A DNA stretch of 64,000 nt from Grifola frondosa (taxonomy: Eukaryota > Basidiomycota > Agaricomycetes > Polyporales > Grifolaceae). The notes under the pieces were generated by a model, which made no database searches, was not told where the DNA came from, and saw nothing but the letters and a program-made list of their open reading frames with translations. Location: positions 434,001-498,000 of the forward strand of contig LUGG01000011.1 of NCBI GenBank assembly GCA_001683735.1, written 5' to 3'. Both the position numbers and the translations under genes were made by a program. Below, piece by piece: positions 46,370 through 59,086 of the stretch; position 1 is the first letter of the stretch, and each line of letters starts with the position of its first letter.

Positions 46370-48113
46370 CTATCGGTGCAACTTCGCAAGACATTCCCAC
46401 TCTTCCTGTACGAGCTCATGACCATCGTATTCATGCAGTACGAACCCACTCTCCTTGTCCTCTCTGAACACGCCACTCAAAGGCGCCCTCGTCAGCTCCG
46501 GTCTCAGTACGGGGCGCACTGCCCTCAGCGTGTTCATGATCATCTGCGCGTCGGCGTGCACGTCCTTCTCGCTGAGCCTGTACTGCTTCGGCGTAATGCC
46601 CTTCCCGAAGATGCGCGTGACGTGGTTCGCGCAGAGCAGCGAGACGATGATGTTCGCGATGTGCACGGGCACGAGCGCGAACGCGGCTGCCCACACCGTC
46701 GCGAGGTTCTGGCGCTCGAAGCGGAAGAGCTTGCCCTTGCACCCCGGCAGCGGCGTGCGCGGATAGCATTGCGTGCTCGCGGTCGCCTCGTGCAGCGCGC
46801 TGTAGAACCCGCAGCAGCGCAGCGAGTCCTGCACGATCAGCCGCCCGAGCGGTGTGTACCACTGGCTCCACGCAAGGTTCAGCTTGCGGTCGAGCGCGAA
46901 CGCGTAGCGCTTGTACGCGGTGTAGCCGATGGCGAGGATCGCGATGAGCGCAGGCCACAGCAGTACGGCGTAGACGGCTAGAATGGGCCGCGAATTGAGG
47001 AGCGCGCCGCTGATCCCCACGAGGAAGGTGAGTAGCAGGATGGCCGACGCCAGCGTGATGAGCGTCAGGATGTCGTTGTCCGCGACGTACATCACGTCCG
47101 CATGAGGCCAAGCTGTATCCAGATCCACGTCAGCAGAGGCCGGGGACCATTGTGCAATACGACCGACCTCTGAACCATGTCAATATAGCGCACACGAGGC
47201 CCGCGATGCCATACACGAAGATGGTGCATACAGACAGTATCAAGCACCACTTGTGGATAGTCCAACGACCGGCCTGTTCTATTCCGAGCCCTTCGCCTTC
47301 CTCTTCCAGGATGTTCGCGGCAAACGCAGGTCCTTGTCCGCCACGGCCATCTACAAAGGTAGAGTTCCGGACTGCCCGCGGTCTGGGGAACTTCCGCGTG
47401 AACTTGTCGTTGGTGCTAAAGGACGGTAGGAGTGGAGGACGCTGCTTCGTAGCCGTTGCCTCCGCAGTCGATTCGCATACAGAGTATACAGACACGGCGG
47501 TACTGTCAGCCGAATCGGTCGAGTACACGGATTCGTTGCGCACAGGCGGGGGACGTGCGGTGGCAGGTCTGCGAACAGAGAATAATCGAGGGAGATACGA
47601 GCTAATCCCGCCTCTTATGCGGGTGGTGAAATCTGGTGTTGGAAGCCTGGAGGTCTGCGACACCGACGTACGCAATGTCTGCGCTGAACATGCCGAAGGA
47701 CCGCGCTCTGACTGAGGGGGTCGGGGCGTCAGAGGCACCGGGCTGAAAGGCATCGCCAGATCGCCGTCCTGCTGCTCGAGTGCACGCGCCCTTCTGTCAT
47801 CCTGTACCAGCCCCGAGCCAGCAAGTACATTGCGGGAGAACGTGGGTAGGCGGGGAGTAAGCGAGGACGCCCTGGAGCGCCGCACGAGAAGCACCGTGGG
47901 TCCGCTATCTGCAGCATCCACGTCTTCGACTTGCACCGTCAGCGTGTGATCGGACCGTTCGCTGTGCTCGCTATGCTTGCTCAGCGAAGAATCGGGCCGG
48001 GCGTGCTCGTGCAGCGGAGCATGGCGCGCCTTTGGGCTGAAGGCACCAGAGCGGTGGCGTATGGACGAACGGTTCGATAGGGCAGAGGATGCGGAGGGGT
48101 AACGACGGTCCAT
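46370..48113 (-). CDS. Tetraspanin family membrane protein
   Basis: About 300 Ser/Pro-rich N-terminal residues precede four transmembrane helices: KWCLILSVCTIFVYGIAGLV, ITLASAILLLTFLVGISGAL, AVYAVLLWPALIAILAIGYT and AAAFALVPVHIANIIVSLLC. The large extracellular loop has the tetraspanin CCG signature (DSLRCCGFYSALHEATASTQ) and later Cys residues (QCYPRTPLPGC). One intron (about 47,095-47,147) joins ILTWFR to AWPHADVM; its donor GTCGGT is unusual. I chose MDRRYPSAS (48113) as start; an in-frame Met at 48185 would add 24 residues. The long cytosolic N-terminus resembles basidiomycete Tsp2-type proteins, which organise membrane microdomains and take part in morphogenesis. Confidence 0.85.
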
Positions 48114-48607
48114 GGTGGCAGTCGAGAGTAAAGTGCTGTCAGCCGCACTGAAGAGAATTGTGAACGCGATATGGGCGGTCTGCATCGAGATTCATGCTTA
48201 TACAATTCACTATGTCCAAAGTCAGCCACGGCATTAGAGTTGCGCACCAAGTATATCACAGAAACTCGACAGAAACCTATAACAGAGTAGTTAGGAAGAT
48301 AGGTTCAAACGGAAGAGGTACTCACGACGTGGTCGTATATTTTCCTTGAGAACACACTAGGATCAGTTAACGACACTCTGGATTGTTCGTTGCAGCAAAG
48401 TACAGGCATACTGTAGGGGTGAATGAGATACGCGTACGAGAGATGCAGACACAAAGAAATCGCATGCATATGATGTATAACACGGAGAATATGATGAGGC
48501 ATTAAGTCCGTCCGTCAGTCCGTTGTCAAACTTAACATTAATAAGCCAAAGAAAGTGCTGGAAACAATGAAGAGTCACAATGCAAGAAAACGAACGAGAA
48601 AGAAACA

Positions 48608-50070
48608 TCAAACAGAGTCCTGCGGCAACTCGATCGGACAGGCAGCGTCGGTGATTTCCGTCGACGTGCTTTTCGTGCCGATAAGCCCGGCGATGTGCAT
48701 GCCGAGAACGATGCGAAATTGGACAGCTACGTGCAATTATTGACGATGAGATCGTGCCACTTTGAATGAACCAATAACTCACCCGGGCGTTGCCCATCGG
48801 CATAGGTTGCCTTGTTCTTGCATCCATTATACCAATTGACCCCTGCAGAGAAATTGAGTTCCAAGGCTATTGGCCAACACAGTGGTACGCACAAGTTTGA
48901 TCAGAGTCATTGGCCGCAACGTAAGTGAAGTTCAGTGGGAGCTGGATAGCCGGGAACGCTCTCGCAGGAAGAGTCTTGTGACCCAAATCACCGGAAGCTA
49001 CTTGCCGACCAGTATTCAAGTCGTAAATATCGGCGTGCACATTGTTGAAGACAAGGGGATAAAGTTCCCTGATGTGTCAACCTGAAGATCGATTGCAGCA
49101 GGGAAGCTGAAGTTTGCAGGGGCGCGGCTGAATTCGGTGGGCATTGTGGTATTGAGAGGTGCACCCGCATTCACCAGCGGTGAACTGGAATTGAACGAGA
49201 AGCCAGGCACTCTTGGAATCAGGAATGCGAGGAGGATGCCGGCGCTGGATATATTTTATCATTAACGCGATGATGAGAGCAAGATGAAAGTTCTGCGGAC
49301 GTACATGGCGCAGAGAATGAATACGAACCATGCGGTGAACTTCCTGGTGAAGTACCGTCCGCACAAACCGCGCTCACCCCTTCGCCATTCCTTCCACTTC
49401 TGCGCTGTTGACTCTAGTTGTTCCTCTCGCTTTGCCTTCTTTGTCATATCGTGCAATTCTGAGGCCTTCCATTCTGGTCCAAGTGCTGGTACCGTTACCA
49501 TCTCGACAGGACCACCTTCGTCTACTTCATCCTCAGGGACGAACTTTGAAGAGCGATATCTTATTCAATTTGGAGGTCAAAAAGGAGCATTGAAAGCTCA
49601 AGTGAACAACACACCCTGTGTCGTTACGCCAGTGTTGTGTGGGCGAGGGAACGTGACGATAGCTGCGCATCTCTCAGTCCTGTCCTCCCAGACCACATCA
49701 AAAAAGCTCACCCTGCATCACCCCGACCAAACGCGGTAGAGTATCGCGGCCCCGTGTTGTTGAAGTCGGCAAAGACATCCCAACCGCCGTCACCTGCTTG
49801 TGACTCCTCGTCGTGCCCACCCTTCACTGGCTCTACTCTGCCAGCGTCAAAGTAGGACATTCGGTTGTACCCCGCAGATGGATTGCCGTCAACCCCATCT
49901 CCGCGAGTACCATCTGGTTGGAAGAAAGACGATGCAGAGTCGACCCGGGCACGTTCGGGCTGCCCGTGAGATGTCGATGGAAAGTCAGAGTTTAGGGCAT
50001 CAAACGAGCTCCTTCGACCGCCATAGAACGAAGAGACCGCCGACCTGCGGTCATAGTCCATCCCGGACAT
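48608..50070 (-). CDS. Single-pass membrane protein with LEA2-like outer domain, with apparent 1-nt frameshift
   Basis: Exon 1 encodes a Ser/Gly/Asp-rich cytosolic part (MSGMDYDRRSAVSSFYGGRR). Later exons give a charged helix (MTKKAKREEQLESTAQKWKE), one transmembrane helix (FVFILCAIAGILLAFLI) and an outer beta-rich domain: SSPLVNAGAPLNTTMPTEFS, FPAAIDLQVDTSGNFIPL, VFNNVHADIYDLNTGRQVAS and QLPLNFTYVAANDSDQTWVN. The end reads VLGMHIAGLIGTKSTSTEIT and CPIELPQDSV. The arrangement resembles LEA2-like membrane proteins, but I cannot name a specific family. Between GNFIPL and VFNNV the frame changes at 49055-49058 (GGGG on the plus strand, CCCC in the gene), where a fifth base is expected. As written the product would truncate inside the outer domain. 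Confidence 0.7.
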
Positions 50071-52027
50071 TATCGTTTTGTCGGAATGTAAGTAGCAGCA
50101 ACGTAAATGCTGGCGACCGACCGAGTACTACTCTGACGCTGGGTCCTGTGGCTGGGAGATCGTGCTTGAAACGGAGCTCAAAATTGTGGCTGGATATACA
50201 TAACTAGTCTTGCTGCATTTGACTTGCAAACGGACTCTACTCTCAAAATCTTGCACATACCATGGATGCGCTGGTGAGATATTTCGGAACAGAGAATTAT
50301 AAGGACGGAATACAATGATTGAGGCTCGACTTCAACTCACTTTCTGCGACTCGTGTTTCACTCAGAACGCCCTTCGCGCCAGTGTATCTGCTGTACCTCC
50401 AACACACTGCCTAGGTACCAACATTGTCTTGACTTTGATCCCCCGACGAATCCTTATTCATATGGCATATTTGGCTCAGACGCTCCAATGCAAACCTGCC
50501 TGTAACATATGATCCGCTGGTCGTGCCGCAATCCCACAAAACCTGTCGCACCAGCCAATCCGGCATCGAGCATATCTTAACGCCGTGCGTTCCCATCTCT
50601 AGTCATAGCTCACACTCACATAGCTCATTGACGTGTCTGTCGGCTAATAATAAGTCGTCCGCGGAAGTTCTGTGAGGTGCGCCGGTGTGCTATTCTTTGA
50701 GGGTCGCCGTGAGAAGGACGAGGAACACATGGATGAAGATGCATCCGAGGGAGAGAGCGCCAACCCATTTCAGAGACAATCGCCGGAGAGAATAGTCACG
50801 TCTATACCCCGGGTTAGCAACGATCTGACGACGTCTAGTGCTCAGAGCTCTAACGCTACGATGCCTTTGATTGCCCTCATTTCGCTGTACAGAGTCTTGT
50901 ATGCATCAAGGAGGCCGTGGAGGTTGGCCTGCAACGCTCCTGCTCACCTCCAGCCTGCGATAAGAATCGTAACATTATGTCAATGTTATTTCTCATGACT
51001 TTCCATAAAATATCACAAGCATGTTCTTTTACCTGCTTACGAACCTCTATTCTCTATGCTTAGTATGTTCTACATTGTTCTACAACTGCACAGCTCTCCC
51101 GAGTACTTGGCATATGTGGTTCGATCAGGCCGAAGGTCCAGCCGATATCTGCAGGTCTCAGGCTGACTGACTCTGACTGTGGGGCATCATCTTGGTATCA
51201 TATGCGTTCCGTTTCGACCCGATTACACTTCCTGCTTTGCGCTTTTGGAGGGCTTTCTGCTCCAATGAAACTAATTGCTTGTCAATTGTGCGCTACGGCT
51301 ATTGCGGGTCTCTTAGGCTGCCATATTCGTCAATCTCGGATTACTGGCCGATTTGTGCTTGTGACCAATGCGCATCGACTTCAGATTCTGTTTTCAAGCA
51401 AGCCCCTGCAAACATGCACAGCTTAGATGTATCGAAAGGAGTATTCCTTATACTTTGACTGGTGTCAGTCGCAGTTTCGGGCTTCAGGCGGAACCATCCT
51501 CTACGTTCCCGTGCGAATCTGCTCGTCGGATGGATGGACCACGACGACTAATAGTTGTGTGGCCGTGCTCTGATGTAAGCATGCGGCCTGTGCGGTAAGT
51601 GCAGTGGGTGCTGGCGTCATGCGGTACATACATGATGGGCCCGTACTAAGGGAAGCCAAAGCCAAGAACTCTCGTGGTGGAAGCTATCGCGGCCATGACG
51701 GTAGTGACAACCGCATACTCGGACCTACGTGCTGCTGCGCTGATGTGCGTCTCAATGTATCAGGTTTCGACAGTCCAGTGGTAGGTCGCTCGGCGGTTTA
51801 CGCCTTGAGGCACTTTATACAAGTTAGGCCCTCCATGATTGCTCATTTAAAAACCGGGCTCCACCTCATGTCGCACCCAACCGTCGTATCCTCGCCTCTC
51901 GCACCGAGTCCCCTTTCAACCCCATCCCTTTCAGAGTCTGCGCGCAGAAATCTGGCCGTTTATTGGCCACGTGCATTACACTGACTGTGATCAGTGGGAC
52001 ACCTCGCAGGTACGGCTACACAGTGGA
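50071..52027. other. Intergenic region, no supportable gene
   Basis: Open stretches at 50672-50998 and 51604-51984 lack convincing start context, splice partners or family motifs. The first contains an acidic run (EKDEEHMDEDASEGESA) and could be part of an unrecognised gene. The rest is likely promoter and leader sequence of the flanking genes. Confidence 0.35.
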
Positions 52028-52567
52028 ATGAGCCCAACATCCAGGGAACCCACGTCTGATGGCATGAGTGGCCCGGACCCAGTGACGACAAGTGTCAAGG
52101 TCGTAATAGTCGTTGCTTTAGGTGAATGGTTTGACCCAGTGCCGTCTTGTCGTTTGTAATGTAACTGACCTTCTGTTCTCTGTCGCCCAGTCTTCTTCTT
52201 GTGCATCATACTGGCACTCTTCCGCGTATCACGGAAACGGACATACCCGGTCCTCCCTGTCCACCGGCACTCTACTGCGCCGTCTGCACACGCCCACGAT
52301 CTCCACGGGCACGCTCCCACTAAGCGCTGGGCCCCCGATAAGAATAGCTCTCATTTCCAGTACCATGCGTCGCGGGCTCCAGAAGAAAATACTCAGTCTC
52401 CCAGCTTCATGTCGCCATCACCCATCCTATGCCGTCGGCCGTCGATCATCTCCATGTCGGGATCGACTGTGGTGGAAAGCGCATACAGCGAAACACTCCC
52501 TTCTCCTGTGGCATTCCCCATGCCTGCTCATCTAGGAGCCAATGCGACGTCGTCTGCATTGTCATGA
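52028..52567 (+). CDS. Small single-pass membrane protein
   Basis: Two exons (52028-52121, 52191-52567) with a 69-nt intron give 156 residues. A short N-terminus (MSPTSREPTSDGMSGPDPVT) leads into one helix (VKVVIVVALVFFLCIILALF), interrupted by the intron in the same relative place as in the gene at 882-1408. A basic RVSRKR and a Ser/Pro/His-rich tail follow. The layout and the DPVxT before the helix recall the two small genes at the left edge, but the PPxY motifs are absent. It could therefore be a distant relative. Function unknown. Confidence 0.55.
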
Positions 52568-52980
52568 CCTCCTGGTTATATCCCGGATGTGTTGGGAACA
52601 TACTGGCTCCAGACCTATTTATAAGTGTATATTTGTAAGTTAGAGAGTACTAGGATCTTCATCCTCCGGAGATACTCTTTTTGTTATCATTAGGATACCC
52701 ATTGTACTCAAGAATGTTATGAATGGTGCTACTTGTATGTCCAAACCATCCACTGATGTATAGGATTACCCATTTCTTTTCGACGACTTCCATTGAATGT
52801 GCCGTCTATAATCACATCGATGTCTTCAATTTGAATCCCGCACTGCCATTAAGAACATCTGCTTGGTCGCAGGGATATCCTTATCTTAAGCCAGGCCAGG
52901 AAAGTACAATGCTGGTTAAGGGCGGCGAAAGGTAAAGAGAACACGGTAGATGGAAGGGCGGGAACCCGGTAGATGCGAAG

Positions 52981-53012
52981 GTAGACAAAGGAGAGCGCTC
53001 TCCTTTGTCTAC
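52981..53012. repeat. Perfect 32-bp palindrome
   Basis: GTAGACAAAGGAGAGC is directly followed by its exact reverse complement with no spacer. It lies between the small membrane-protein gene and the 3' end of CYP505. It could form a hairpin in RNA or a cruciform in DNA; its role is unknown. Confidence 0.8.
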
Positions 53013-53228
53013 GAGCGAGACGGACATTGCACTTGTCATGGGGCTCAGCCCTAACGGGTAATAAACGGGGGGAAAAAATCCAGGCCCATATGTTGCAGCC
53101 ACGGACTTCACACTAAAATCAGACGTAGCCAGTCAAAACTTCCGATTAAAACAGTCTAGGTCTATGAGCTTGGATAACTCTAAAAAGTCCAAATGTACAT
53201 GAAACATGCACACCGTGCGAATGTGGAA

Positions 53229-56200
53229 TTATTCGAAGACATCGATGGCGTATCGACCGTTCATAATGCGGCTGAATTCCGCCGCAGCTTGCGTGTCGTC
53301 GACGTGACTGTATTCCTTGATGATATTAATCAGGGTCCCCTTCACACCCACCGCCATGGTGCTTGCACCACAAACAAAGAACTATCACAGCATTCGTGAG
53401 AAATGGCAGCTGGCTGCACTAGAAAAGAAGTTCACCTTGCAATCCTGTTTATGCGCCTTGATAAGATCGGCTCTATCATGCCAGAGACGGCTAGCAGGTC
53501 CCGTCAGCCGCCAACGCAGCGCTCACAAGGACAAAGACTCACTCTTGCACATGCCTGCAGCCTTCCGAATCCTCTGTCGACCTAGAAAATGCCGGTCGGA
53601 CGTCGGCGATGCCCAATTCTGCCCACTCTTTCAGGTCTGTATCGCCATACAGATAGTCTTCCTTCGGCGAGCGGCATCCGAAGAAGAGCAGGCTCTTCGC
53701 AACTTCACGCCCCGCCTGCTTCTGCATCGCCCGCTCCTGTAGGAAGCCGCGCATGGGCGCTAGACCCGCACCCGCGCAGATCATCACAAGAGGGATGGAT
53801 GGGTCTGTGGGCGGGTGGAAGGCCGCGTTCGATGCGCGCACGGCGAGCTGCACCTTGTCTCCGGGGCGCAGGCCCGCGAGGTATGTGGACGCGACACCCA
53901 GAAATGGTTCCTGCCGCCCGGAGATGGACGGCGCGTCGAGCACGCTGATGGTGAGCGTAACACGCTGCGGATTGCTGAGGGGCGACGAGGAGATGGAGTA
54001 TTGCCGGATGCGCATCGCGGGGAGCATCTGGAGGAATGCGCCTAGCGACATCTTCACGTCGGCGTATTCTTCGAGCAGGTCCAGTACGCTGAGGCGCTTT
54101 CGGAATATCTTCTCGGTATATGCGGCGGAAAGCTCGTTCAGCGCTTTTGTCGAGCCTTCTGAGTCCGCTGCTTTGAGTAGGATATCGAGATCGCGTGTGG
54201 TAGCCGGCTGCGACAGCTCCACGTAGCCGCTGAGCAGGTTGAATAGGCTAATGGGCTTGTTCACCGGCAACGACGTCGGACCCGCAGATGTCAGGGTGAC
54301 CTGGGACTCTCATTCGTCACCTATAAGCTTAATGCGGAGTGGGATCCACTCACCTCTTCTTCTGCAGATAGACCGAATCGAGCAATTGCTCTATGGACAT
54401 CACGAGCAGGATTAGTCGGCAAGCTGTAAAGGTCACAGTGAGGGACAAAATGCATAGTATCGGTGAGTATCAATACTGACATTGCCAAGTAATCTCCCGC
54501 ACGGAAGGTCGTTTGCTCCGGTAACTCGAACCCTGCGAGGGAGCTTGGTTACGTCCGGCTGAGATATCGACGTGAAAGCTCACCAAGATGTCTCTTGATG
54601 GGAGCACCTGGCGCTGTGAGGACGCTATTTACGACAACTGTGCCCAGGGCAGTGTCCCGTTGGCGAAGTACTTCAGCTCTGGCCGTTCCGGAGGTTACGG
54701 TCTTCACTTCAACGCCAGTGGACGCCGACGCATTTGCTGTAGTATTGTACTCCTTAAATATCATCATAAGCGTGAGCGCCGCCAGCTAGAATCAGCACGG
54801 TAAACCAACCTTTCTGAGATGTTCCCAAAGCGAATCCTCCCAGTTGTCAAAGGCCTCGAAGAATTCTCCCACTGCTGCGTCGCCTTCCCCACGGGCGAGG
54901 AGCCTAGTCCCGCCGCGCTGAGCGAGAAGATCGTCGCAGAGGGTAGGGATGCGCTGATACGTCTGCACCCAGTCACGATTGCCGCAGCCGAACACTGCAT
55001 ACTTGACCCCAGACAGCTCGGATCCGTCGAGGTTGGAGAGCCACTCAACAAAGTGTGCCGCGTTATCCGCAGGTTGTCCTGTGAACCGTCATTTAGTGTT
55101 AATGAATAAGATACGCAACGACGCTCTCAAACCTTCGAAGGAGGCAGTAATGATCACTACCGGGCCATCAGTGGGCACACGCGCTGTTGCAGAGTCAAGC
55201 GTCCCAATGGACGCACGGAAGCCTGCAGTCGAACTGAGCGCGCTGTCCATACACCAATCGAAAATAAGAATCACCATAGGAAGATGCGTCTGTAGCGATT
55301 CGCTGGGCGAATGCTTCGGATGAGCCGGTGTTCGACCCGTAGAGCACATAGAGGCTCTGCTTCGGTGTGCCGTCATCAACCACGACGGCCTTTGCCGCAC
55401 CCGCGGGCGCCCCTCCTTCGGACTGCAGAAGCGTCGAAGACGGGACAGCAAGCAGGCGTGGCTTGCCAGCGCGGGGGATAGCATGGATGAAAAAATTGTT
55501 CGGCTTGATTGTGAGGGTTTGCTTCAGCGCGAGCTCATAGGAGGGGTCCTCTAACGTCAGGTCGAACTTCTGTAGCACAGATACCAGGGCAATCTGAGCT
55601 TCTTGCCATGCAAACGGACGGCCCTAAATTTGAAAAAAAAAAAAATCAGTTGGATGGCACTAAAAGGGGTGCCATACTCACGATACATGCTCGCGTTCCG
55701 AATCCGAAGGGCTGCCAAGCGTTTGGCTGGCGTGACAGATTAATATGAAAATATACAATTCATGGCATGTAACGCACTGGCAAAGCCTCGAACTTTGCAT
55801 CAAGCATGCGCTCGGGTTTGAACTGGTCAGCCTGCAGGAAGTTGATGTGACTTGTTAAAGACAGCGTTGATAGGTGAGCTGCGTACATCGTCTCCCCAAA
55901 CTTTGGGATCTCTTTGAGCACCAATCATATTCAAGACTATGATATCGTCCTTCTGGACAGCATATTTCCCCCCGAGAGTAGTGTCTTCAATCGGAGTGAC
56001 CGTACGTGCTGGTGCAGTGGGGCTCAAACGAAGACTTTCCCGCATGACAGCTTGGGAAATGGTTTAAGCTGGTTCCTGTGAGATGACAGTGGAGGAAAAC
56101 TCACCAATAAGATAAGGCAGCTTGTTTACATCGTGGACCGACATCGGTCGATTGCCGATTCTAGTGTCGATTTCTTCGCGAAGTTTCCGCATCGCCTCCG

Positions 56201-57626
56201 GGTTCTTCAGTAAGTAGTATACGGTGAACGTCAACATTCCTGGATACGTTGATTTAAACATGGTCCATTATGTCAGTCTTAGAATGACTGACCTGAAGTA
56301 GTTTCGTGACCTGTTCATCGAAGTTTGAGCATCAATAAGATAACAGGAGAAGATGCGTATATGATATACCTGCTATGAGGAAAGTGACAAGCTTCCAAGA
56401 GAACACGTCAGACCATAGCAGAGAAAATGGTATAAAAGCCGGCCAGACGTACGTTGTACTTCATACATTCATCTGACAGCTTCATCCCCGTCTCTGCGTC
56501 TCGGCCATCGAGCATGGTACTCAACACATCCTTCTTTTCTGGCGGGTGTGCTCGGTGGTCCTCCAGAACTAGAATGATAAAAACGTCAGCCTGCCGAACA
56601 AGAACGGGAGACGAGACAGGGGCGCACTTTCGGTAACTAGTTCATTGAGGATGCGTTGGTCTTCTTCATACTTCGCATTGGTGCCTGTCATCAGCGCTTG
56701 CACCAAAGACGCGCGATTCGCGCGTAACCCACTCTCCACCAAAAAGTCACCCATAGCTTGTGCAAATGGATGGGGTTGCTCCTATTGACATAAAGTATGG
56801 CGTTAGAGACGTAGTTGAAACGATATAGGCTGTGTAACGTACTCGATAGAAGGAATTCAGACTGCAAAACGATGCTGTCATTGAAGCAACGCCCCAGAAA
56901 AGAAATCGTAGTACGTACCGATATGACATCGCGCAAAGGCAGATGGCATCCAGCGTCAGGCGAGTGAAGTCAGCAGCGGGATCTATCACGCATCGTGGAC
57001 CAAAGCTACAGAAAGGACATCAGAATAAAATGCAAGACATCATCTCTAGCACTCACCGTTCCCACTTGAGAAGTAATTGAGACACGACGTCCGTCATGTC
57101 GTCGAACATGCCATGTACCGTCATGGTGCTAAAGGCGGGCATGAGGAGACGATCTTTTGCATTCTGAGAATCTTCCAGCAGCACATGTTCAAAATGAAGC
57201 ACTCACGGGCAATGTACCAGTTTTGCTCTCCTGGGACGTGGGCCTGAAAAAAATAAGAGCATAATACTTCCCAACAAGCGTGATCACAAACAGTAAATAG
57301 GCCATCTCCAGTTGCATTTCTAACTTCCTTAAGCGCGGCAGAGACTTTCTTCGAGAACCTCTTCTCGTCTGAGACCTCGTTGACGAACTCGTAACAACTA
57401 AGGAATATCCTCTTCTGGCCTAAAAAAAGATGATCAGTTACAATGTCAGCACGTCCTGTGGTATATATGCAGTAGTTAAGATGTGCTTACCGATAATGTT
57501 GAGCTGGAAAATTCCGCCGTACTGCTGCGCGAGCAAGTTTATTGAACGGATTGGAACCTCCTTCTCTAAGCTAGTAACATGGCCGATGAACGGGATTGCG
57601 GGCGGGCTGGGGATGGGAATCGTCAT
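53229..57626 (-). CDS. Self-sufficient fatty-acid hydroxylase: P450 fused to NADPH-P450 reductase (CYP505 family)
   Basis: One polypeptide holds both the haem and the reductase domains, as in CYP505/P450foxy and bacterial BM3, which hydroxylate fatty acids near the omega end. The start is MTIPIPSPPAIPFIGHVTSL (57626; a Met 30 bases upstream is possible). The haem domain shows GHETTSGMLTFTVYYLLKNP (I helix, spliced at 56.28 kb) and PFGFGTRACIGRPFAWQEAQ with the haem-ligand Cys. The reductase follows: LYVLYGSNTGSSEAFAQRIA (FMN), PVVIITASFEGQPADNAAHF, VFGCGNRDW, then MRIRQYSISSSPL (FAD), ICAGAGLAPMRGFLQERAMQ (NADPH), FFGCRSPKEDYLYGD, and the end INIIKEY...ISGRYAIDVFE-like sequence stopping at 53229. 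Many introns of 50-70 nt interrupt it. Exon-level integrity was not proved everywhere. Confidence 0.92.
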
Positions 57627-59086
57627 GGTGTGCTGCAGGGATAGTGTCCAAGGCACCTACTGCAAGCCATCTTATATAGGGCCTGTAAAAACGACGAACT
57701 GCCGTCCATGATCAATGTGGCATACAGCGCGATCACGAATGTGCGAGGTATACTTACGGGTAAGAATTACTGGACCGGTGAGTTACAGCCGGATACAAAT
57801 GATATGATGAGTATGGCTACACGCGAATCGCAACCCTCTGAACTTTGTTGGCGGGACTTTGATCCGGAATGACGAGGCTTGACGGAAGTAGATTCGTAAA
57901 GCTGGACTGTCGGTGATACTCACACTCCGACATCCATTCGGGGTGACTGATACTTATCGTCAAAGGCGAAAATAAGTGTGTTGTGTATCAAGGCTACTAT
58001 CAGCTGAAAATGAGCAAGTCCGGTTCATGGTATCGGCGTTTCGTTATTGACGATCGAATTGTAGAGGTTGTTATGGATATTTCAGATGTATAGCGGATCC
58101 AACCACCGTGGCGCTAGGCTTGAGGACGTCGCCACAGTAGCCACGGAGCCTGAGGTACTCGTTTTACAAGTGCGGAGATATCTCTTAATCGAACCCTGAG
58201 ATCGAGACCAATTCCATACGATCGTCCAGGTTGGGATTCAAGGGCAAGGCCGATTTGAACCCTTGGGCGACATTTGTGTCATGGACTTTGTTCATCGGAT
58301 ACCTGTCGACGTGCTACGTGGCCCGGACTCCAAACGTCCCGAAGTTCTGTTGGGACTTCCGGAAGCAATTGGCTGATCAACTTGTCTCGTCTAGTGCTAT
58401 TCATTTAAAATAAACTACACGGAAGCGTAAGAGCACATGAAGCCGCCCGTTGGAGACGGATATGACATCGAAATATGACGAGCGAAGAGCACTGCCAAAC
58501 GACCGTAGGGTCATATAGGCGACATCGTTCGGCACAGCAGGGTGGGAAAGTGATACCAGTACGTACCTGACGAGCATGCAAACGGCCGGAAGAATAAGGC
58601 AGACATGAGAATAACTCACCACGATCACACAAACCCCATGCGTACAATAGTCGTCGTGAGTAGACCTTCTTGAAGTATACTGACGTCAGATCGAACAAGA
58701 GCCTAGTGGGACTTTCCGCCCGCGACGGTTCACTGGTCAATGCATTCGAGGGAAAGTAGAAATATAGGGACTCAGCGTGCAAGCACCCACTCGGACCTGT
58801 GCAACAGCGGCGAACTGAAGTCACAACAAACAACAGTATAAAGTAACATCATCCCATTGGTATCGGTCGATCGAATATGCAACTCACGACACGGGTCGAG
58901 CAACATCCCTTCGCCCACCTTGCCTCTTCCGGCAACTCAGCAGCAACGCATAAAAGTAGCAAACTCGTGGTGGCAATCTTGTACATCTTAGCAGAAAATT
59001 AACTGATACTACGCAAACGCACCTGCCCCAACCCTCAGAGGCACGCCCGCTCCAGAATCTCCTGCACGGATTCACTATTGAGTGCG
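57627..59086. other. Intergenic region between CYP505 start and RBM25-like 3' end
   Basis: No supportable gene. Short open frames (for example 58231-58413) have no motifs or splice partners. It presumably contains the CYP505 promoter (about 57.65-58.2 kb). Confidence 0.4.

Noticed and set aside
46431..47111. 226-codon frame opposite in phase to the tetraspanin
   Set aside because: A shadow frame of a GC-rich coding exon; the tetraspanin frame has the helices and the CCG motif.
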